A DNA stretch of 9,750 nt from an uncultured Phascolarctobacterium sp. (lineage in GTDB: Bacteria; Bacillota; Negativicutes; Acidaminococcales; Acidaminococcaceae), in NCBI GenBank assembly GCA_900552855.1, contig USBG01000056.1, positions 1-9,750 on the forward strand, written 5' to 3'. Under the pieces are notes generated by a model. The model saw nothing but the letters and a program-made list of their open reading frames with translations. It was not told the DNA's origin and searched no databases. Below are positions 6,825-9,750 of the stretch, in pieces. Both the position numbers and the translations under genes were made by a program. Numbering within the stretch: the first letter of the stretch is position 1; each line of letters opens with the position of its first letter.

Positions 6825-6853
6825 TTTGAATAATTCGTAGGGAGGCTAAAACC

Positions 6854-8266
6854 TTGAATACAGGTAGAATCGTACAAGTTGTTGGTCCTGTTATCGACGT
6901 AGAATTCCCTCCGAAAAGCATGCCTGCTATCCTGAACGCAATTAAGATCGATGGTACCACCGAAGACGGCAAGGTGAAAATTCACCTGACCGCTGAGGTT
7001 ATGCAACATATCGGCTACAACGTAGTTCGTGCTGTTGCTATGAGTTCCACTGATGGTCTTGTTCGCGGTATGGAAGCTGTAGATACCGGTGCTCCGATCA
7101 GCGTACCGGTTGGCCCCGGTGTACTGGGCCGTATCTTCAACGTGCTTGGAGAGACTGTAGACCATGACGATACTCCGGTTGAAGCTGCTGAATACTGGCC
7201 TATTCATAGACCTGCTCCGAGCTTCGATCAACAGGCAACATCTACTAAAATCTTAGAAACCGGCATTAAAGTCGTTGACCTTATCGCTCCGTATGCAATG
7301 GGTGGTAAAATCGGTCTGTTCGGCGGTGCTGGTGTAGGTAAAACCGTTATTATTATGGAGCTTATCCATAACATCGCAACTGCTCATGGTGGTTATTCCG
7401 TATTCGCTGGCGTAGGCGAGCGTACTCGTGAAGGTAATGACCTGTGGGGCGAAATGAAAGAGTCTGGCGTTATCGGCAAAACTGCTCTGGTATACGGCCA
7501 GATGAATGAGCCTCCTGGAGCACGTATGCGTGTAGGTCTGACCGGTCTGACCATGGCAGAATACTTCCGTGATGTTGGTGGCCAAGACGTACTGCTTTTC
7601 GTAGATAACATTTTCCGTTTCATTCAAGCTGGTTCCGAAGTATCCGCTCTGCTGGGCCGTATGCCTTCCGCAGTAGGTTACCAACCTACTCTGGCAAACG
7701 ACATCGGTGCATTGCAAGAGCGTATTACCTCCACCAAAACCGGTTCTATCACTTCCGTACAGGCTGTATATGTACCTGCGGATGACTTGACTGACCCGGC
7801 TCCGGCAGGCACCTTCGCCCATCTGGATGCAACCACCGTATTGTCCCGTCAAATTGCAGAGCTTGGTATTTATCCGGCAGTTGACCCGCTCGACTCCACC
7901 AGCCGTATCTTGGATCCGCTGGTAATTGGCGAAGAGCACTATAAAGTTGCTCGTGGCGTTCAAGCTATCCTGCAACGCTATAAAGAATTGCAAGATATCA
8001 TCGCAATTCTGGGTATGGAAGAATTGAGCGAGGAAGACAAAGTAACTGTTGCTCGTGCTCGTAAAATTCAAAAATTCCTCAGCCAGGCATTCTTCGTTGC
8101 TGAACAATTTACCGGTACCCCCGGCCAATATGTTCCTCTGAAGGAAACCATCCGCGGCTTCAAAGAAATCCTCGAAGGCAAGCATGATGACCTGCCGGAA
8201 GGTGCTTTCTACATGGTTGGTACCATTGATGACGCTGTTGCCAAGGCTGCAACTATGAAGGATTAA
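6854..8266 (+). CDS. atpD: ATP synthase F1 subunit beta
   Basis: Catalytic subunit of F1, 470 residues, standard length. Seen: P-loop GGAGVGKT (157-164) with Lys163, catalytic Glu189 in GERTREGND (188-196), GQMNEPPGARMR (215-226), the Walker B strand VLLFVDNIFRF (246-256), SALLGRMPSAVGYQPTLA (264-281), and MEELSEED (388-395), which matches the DELSEED loop that pushes gamma and contacts epsilon. The start is TTG; AGGGAGG (6839-6845) lies 8 nt upstream, and the protein begins at the usual place (NTGRIVQVVGPVIDVEF). Codon choice is strongly restricted (mostly CGT for Arg, CTG for Leu, many AAC/GAC/ATC), as expected for a highly expressed gene. It shares TMAEYF and other blocks with alpha through ancient homology. 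The gap after atpG is 29 bp, and atpC follows after 2 bp. Confidence 0.98.
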   Translation: MNTGRIVQVVGPVIDVEFPPKSMPAILNAIKIDGTTEDGKVKIHLTAEVMQHIGYNVVRAVAMSSTDGLVRGMEAVDTGAPISVPVGPGVLGRIFNVLGETVDHDDTPVEAAEYWPIHRPAPSFDQQATSTKILETGIKVVDLIAPYAMGGKIGLFGGAGVGKTVIIMELIHNIATAHGGYSVFAGVGERTREGNDLWGEMKESGVIGKTALVYGQMNEPPGARMRVGLTGLTMAEYFRDVGGQDVLLFVDNIFRFIQAGSEVSALLGRMPSAVGYQPTLANDIGALQERITSTKTGSITSVQAVYVPADDLTDPAPAGTFAHLDATTVLSRQIAELGIYPAVDPLDSTSRILDPLVIGEEHYKVARGVQAILQRYKELQDIIAILGMEELSEEDKVTVARARKIQKFLSQAFFVAEQFTGTPGQYVPLKETIRGFKEILEGKHDDLPEGAFYMVGTIDDAVAKAATMKD

Positions 8267-8268
8267 TA

Positions 8269-8679
8269 ATGGCTACACCTTTTAAATTTGAAATTGTCAC
8301 GCCGGATAAGATGCTTTTTGTATCTGAAGAAGTAACCTATGTAGGTTTCCGTGCATTATCTGGCAACTTAGGTATTAAAGCAAGACATATACCTATTATT
8401 GCTACTCTGGATATTGCTCCGCTTAAAGTAGAATTTCTTGATGGCTCTGTCAAAGAATTTGCTGTATGTGGTGGCTTCCTGGAAATGATGAACAACAAAT
8501 GCACTGTATTAGCAACTGTAGCTGAGATGGACGAGAATATCGACGTTGCTCGTGCTAACGCTGCTAAAGAACGTGCAGAAGCTCGTTTACAGGCTAAAAC
8601 AGAGGACATTGATGTAAAACGTGCTAGCTTAGCTTTGAAGAGAGCTATTATGCGTATCCGTACTGCATCTACTCGATAA
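8269..8679 (+). CDS. atpC: ATP synthase F1 subunit epsilon
   Basis: Rotor-foot subunit of 136 residues that ties gamma to the c-ring and can inhibit ATP hydrolysis. The N-terminal beta-sandwich (about 1-86) shows FEIVTPDKMLF, SGNLGIKARHIPIIATL (31-47; most family members have LGILPGH) and VCGGFLEMMNNKCTVLA. The C-terminal helical arm contains IDVARA (91-96), which fits the ATP-binding I(L)DxxRA motif described for Bacillus PS3 epsilon, plus Arg125 and Arg129 in ALKRAIMRIR, at the places of the PS3 ATP-contacting arginines. From this I infer an ATP-sensing epsilon. The ATG is 2 bp after the atpD stop codon, and AAGGA (8257-8261) inside atpD serves as its ribosome site, so translation is coupled to beta. 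It is the last gene before the operon terminator. Confidence 0.96.
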   Translation: MATPFKFEIVTPDKMLFVSEEVTYVGFRALSGNLGIKARHIPIIATLDIAPLKVEFLDGSVKEFAVCGGFLEMMNNKCTVLATVAEMDENIDVARANAAKERAEARLQAKTEDIDVKRASLALKRAIMRIRTASTR

Positions 8680-8722
8680 TATCAGAGGACAAAAAGTACT
8701 CAAGACAATGTAAAATAACATT

Positions 8723-8750
8723 ACCCCCACTCATTGAGTGGGGGTTTTTG
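8723..8750 (+). terminator. Intrinsic terminator of the atp operon
   Basis: A perfect stem, CCCCCACTC (8724-8732) with GAGTGGGGG (8736-8744), extended by one A-T pair, closes a 3-nt loop and runs into TTTTT. It lies 43 bp after the atpC stop. The stem is GC-rich and the U-run immediate, so this should be an efficient stop. Confidence 0.93.
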
Positions 8751-8792
8751 TATGTAAATATAAAATCGAAAGCACTCAGATTTATTAATAAT

Positions 8793-8820
8793 TTGTTACA
8801 TATATGAAGCAGAATAGAAT
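8793..8820 (+). promoter_or_regulatory. Weak candidate promoter in the gap
   Basis: TTGTTA (8793-8798), a 16-nt spacer and TAGAAT (8815-8820) resemble a sigma-A promoter (4/6 and 5/6 matches). It would give a leader of about 155 nt before the small gene at 8982. In A+T-rich DNA such matches arise easily, so this is only a candidate. Confidence 0.28.
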
Positions 8821-8926
8821 GTTTATAAATAATAATTGTAGAAAAAGATAAATTAGAAGCAAAAGCCAAAATATATGAGAAAATATGAAAAAATATAGGT
8901 ATTATGCACATTCTTAAATAATAAAC

Positions 8927-8955
8927 TTGCAGAAAGATGATGTTTATAGTATTCT
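8927..8955 (+). promoter_or_regulatory. Candidate promoter of the 61-residue ORF
   Basis: TTGCAG (8927-8932), a 17-nt spacer and TATTCT (8950-8955) lie just before the ribosome site of the small gene, placing transcription start about 20 nt upstream of its ATG. Spacing is ideal and the hexamers are 4/6 matches. A promoter is expected here because the atp operon terminator stands between this gene and atpC. Confidence 0.4.
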
Positions 8956-8981
8956 ATAAGAGTAAAAAGGAGGGCTGTGAG

Positions 8982-9167
8982 ATGGCTGATGTAATTGAAA
9001 GTCTGGCAGGCAATAAAATGTTCCAATTAAAGCAAGATATAGCTTATTTGCGTGAGCGTTTAGAAGAGTGTAAGGATGAAGAGACAAAGACCTTGATTCG
9101 TCGCGAACTGATGGAAAAGCAAACATATTACAATATTCTTGCAGACCGCCAGCGCATTAACTACTAA
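8982..9167 (+). CDS. Small helical protein of unknown function (61 aa)
   Basis: I do not recognise this protein. From ATG 8982 it has 61 residues, begins MADVIESLAGNKMFQLKQD, is rich in charged residues, and reads as two amphipathic helices (about 10-28 and 31-55) joined by EECKDEET, with a Tyr/Arg/Gln-rich end (NILADRQRINY). It has a single Cys, no signal peptide and no membrane segment, so it is probably cytoplasmic and perhaps a coiled-coil partner protein. AAAAAGGAGGG (8964-8974) ends 7 nt before ATG 8982 and fixes this start; an in-frame ATG at 8937 would add 15 hydrophobic and basic residues but lies ahead of the ribosome site. The gene is isolated between the atp terminator and its own terminator. 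In Bacillus this interval before murA holds other small genes, but no similarity was recognised. Confidence 0.75.
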   Translation: MADVIESLAGNKMFQLKQDIAYLRERLEECKDEETKTLIRRELMEKQTYYNILADRQRINY

Positions 9168-9192
9168 GCCGGATTTTTAACCGGCTTTTTTT
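9166..9192 (+). terminator. Intrinsic terminator after the 61-residue ORF
   Basis: AAGCCGG (9166-9172) pairs with CCGGCTT (9181-9187) around an 8-nt A/T loop and is followed by a run of seven T. The stem begins at the stop codon of the small gene, which confirms the small gene as a separate transcription unit. Confidence 0.9.
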
Positions 9193-9212
9193 GTGTATCT
9201 TCTGTGAAACTA

Positions 9213-9242
9213 TTGAAAAGTAACAGTTGATAATGATAAAAT
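9213..9242 (+). promoter_or_regulatory. Second candidate promoter for murA
   Basis: TTGAAA (9213-9218), an 18-nt spacer and TAAAAT (9237-9242) fit a sigma-A promoter with 4/6 and 5/6 matches. It overlaps the stronger candidate at 9227-9256, so the two could not be used at the same moment. Confidence 0.4.
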
Positions 9243-9256
9243 AAAACTATTATAAT
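9227..9256 (+). promoter_or_regulatory. Probable sigma-A promoter of murA
   Basis: TTGATA (9227-9232), an 18-nt spacer and a perfect TATAAT (9251-9256) lie after the preceding terminator and before murA. Transcription would start near 9263, leaving a leader of about 30 nt that contains the murA ribosome site. Confidence 0.65.
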
Positions 9257-9292
9257 AAATTTTAATTAGCTTCGCATTGCGGGAGGATTATT

Positions 9293-9750
9293 TTGGAGAA
9301 ACTAATTGTTAAAGGCGGTAATCGTCTTGTAGGCACGGTAAAAACCAGTGGTGCGAAAAACGCAGTTTTACCAATTATTGCAGCTTCCATTCTAGGTGCA
9401 ACCCCTAGCCACTTAGATGAAGTGCCTATGCTTGAGGATGTGCATACTATCAGCGAGGTATTGAAATGCCTTGGTCTGACTGTTACTAACACGAAACCAA
9501 ATACACTTGAAATAGATAGTAGAGAGATTACCTCTTGTGAGGCTCCCTATGAATTAGTGCGTACAATGCGTGCTTCTTTCCTTGTAATGGGTCCCTTATT
9601 GGCTCGTATTGGCAGGGCTCGTATTTCTATGCCCGGTGGCTGTGCTATTGGCGCCCGTCCTATTGATATTCATCTTAAGGGCTTTGAAGCATTGGGCGTA
9701 AAAATTGAACAGGGTCATGGCTATATTGAAGCAAGTGCTCCTGATGGCTT
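9293..9750 (+). CDS. murA: UDP-N-acetylglucosamine 1-carboxyvinyltransferase (5' part)
   Basis: First 152 codons of MurA, cut by the window end. The enzyme transfers enolpyruvate from PEP to UDP-GlcNAc, the first committed step of peptidoglycan synthesis, in the cytoplasm. Seen: KLIVKGGNRLVGTVKTSGAKNAVLP with Lys22-Asn23 at the substrate site, LVRTMRASFLVMGPLLAR (88-105), and the catalytic loop PGGCAIGARP (114-123). Its Cys117 corresponds to E. coli Cys115, the fosfomycin target, so the enzyme has the ordinary fosfomycin-sensitive residue. The start is TTG with GGGAGGA (9281-9287) 5 nt upstream; no ATG or GTG start fits the family N-terminus. It stands alone behind its own promoter. Many Firmicutes also place murA downstream of the atp operon, and many have two copies; which paralogue this is cannot be told from the fragment. 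Confidence 0.96.
   Translation, partial: MEKLIVKGGNRLVGTVKTSGAKNAVLPIIAASILGATPSHLDEVPMLEDVHTISEVLKCLGLTVTNTKPNTLEIDSREITSCEAPYELVRTMRASFLVMGPLLARIGRARISMPGGCAIGARPIDIHLKGFEALGVKIEQGHGYIEASAPDG

Larger units (their letters stand above)
8751..8981 (+). other. A+T-rich gap without a gene
   Basis: Both strands were read. Only very short open frames occur (for example a 14-codon frame from about 8804) and none has a ribosome site. The stretch holds many A-runs between about 8837 and 8897 (repeats of the type AAATATATGAG, AAATATGAA, AAATATAGG), which may bend DNA or act as an upstream element for the promoter near 8927. No tRNA, repeat array or riboswitch fold was recognised. Confidence 0.6.

Noticed and set aside
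5138..7573. 18-bp identical repeat ACCATGGCAGAATACTTC in atpA and atpD
   Set aside because: It encodes the shared TMAEYF motif of homologous alpha and beta with the same preferred codons; not a mobile or recombination repeat.
7253..8185. Long minus-strand frame of 310 codons opposite atpD
   Set aside because: Same reason: a shadow of atpD codon bias, low-complexity composition and no supporting signals.
8937..8981. Longer start for the 61-residue protein
   Set aside because: ATG 8937 lies before the strong ribosome site and overlaps the likely promoter.
1..9750. CRISPR arrays, insertion sequences, tRNA or rRNA genes
   Set aside because: No direct-repeat array, transposase frame, terminal inverted repeats or cloverleaf was seen anywhere in the window.

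Overview
The window is a chromosomal housekeeping locus from what looks like an anaerobic, low-to-moderate GC Firmicute. I infer the class Negativicutes, possibly the Acidaminococcaceae, but the taxon is not proven by the sequence. The reasons are the gene order (WecA/TagO-type transferase, wecB, AtpZ, AtpI, complete atp operon, murA), strong AGGAGG-type ribosome binding sites, frequent TTG/GTG starts, and A+T-rich gaps between A/G-rich housekeeping genes. All genes are on the + strand.

Layout: (1) 1-1709 holds envelope-precursor genes: the 3' end of a polyprenyl-phosphate HexNAc-1-phosphate transferase, then the UDP-GlcNAc 2-epimerase wecB. (2) 1786-8679 is the F1Fo ATP synthase operon: AtpZ, AtpI, a (atpB), c (atpE), b (atpF), a delta-alpha fusion in the place of atpH and atpA, gamma (atpG), beta (atpD) and epsilon (atpC). 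It ends at a strong intrinsic terminator (8723-8750). (3) 8751-8981 is an A+T-rich gap with no gene and two weak promoter candidates. (4) 8982-9167 is an unrecognised 61-residue helical protein with its own terminator. (5) From 9293 the window runs into murA, behind one or two good sigma-A-type promoters, and ends inside the gene.

The main novelty is in the ATP synthase. No separate atpH gene is present. The usual ~180-residue delta subunit (OSCP) is reduced to its C-terminal domain, and this domain is fused in frame to the N-terminus of a complete alpha subunit (610 residues, start 4100). The six-helix N-terminal domain of delta, which normally sits on top of F1 and binds the alpha N-termini, is not encoded between atpF and atpA, where only 91 nt lie. 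F1 carries three alpha chains, so three delta C-terminal domains would sit on the crown above one b2 stalk. That implies an unusual peripheral-stalk attachment.

Other points: the c subunit carries a Glu-Ser ion site resembling Na+ rings but lacks other Na+ ligands. The epsilon subunit has the ATP-binding I(L)DxxRA motif and the two C-terminal arginines known from thermophilic Bacillus PS3. The alpha P-loop has Gly where Gln is usual.
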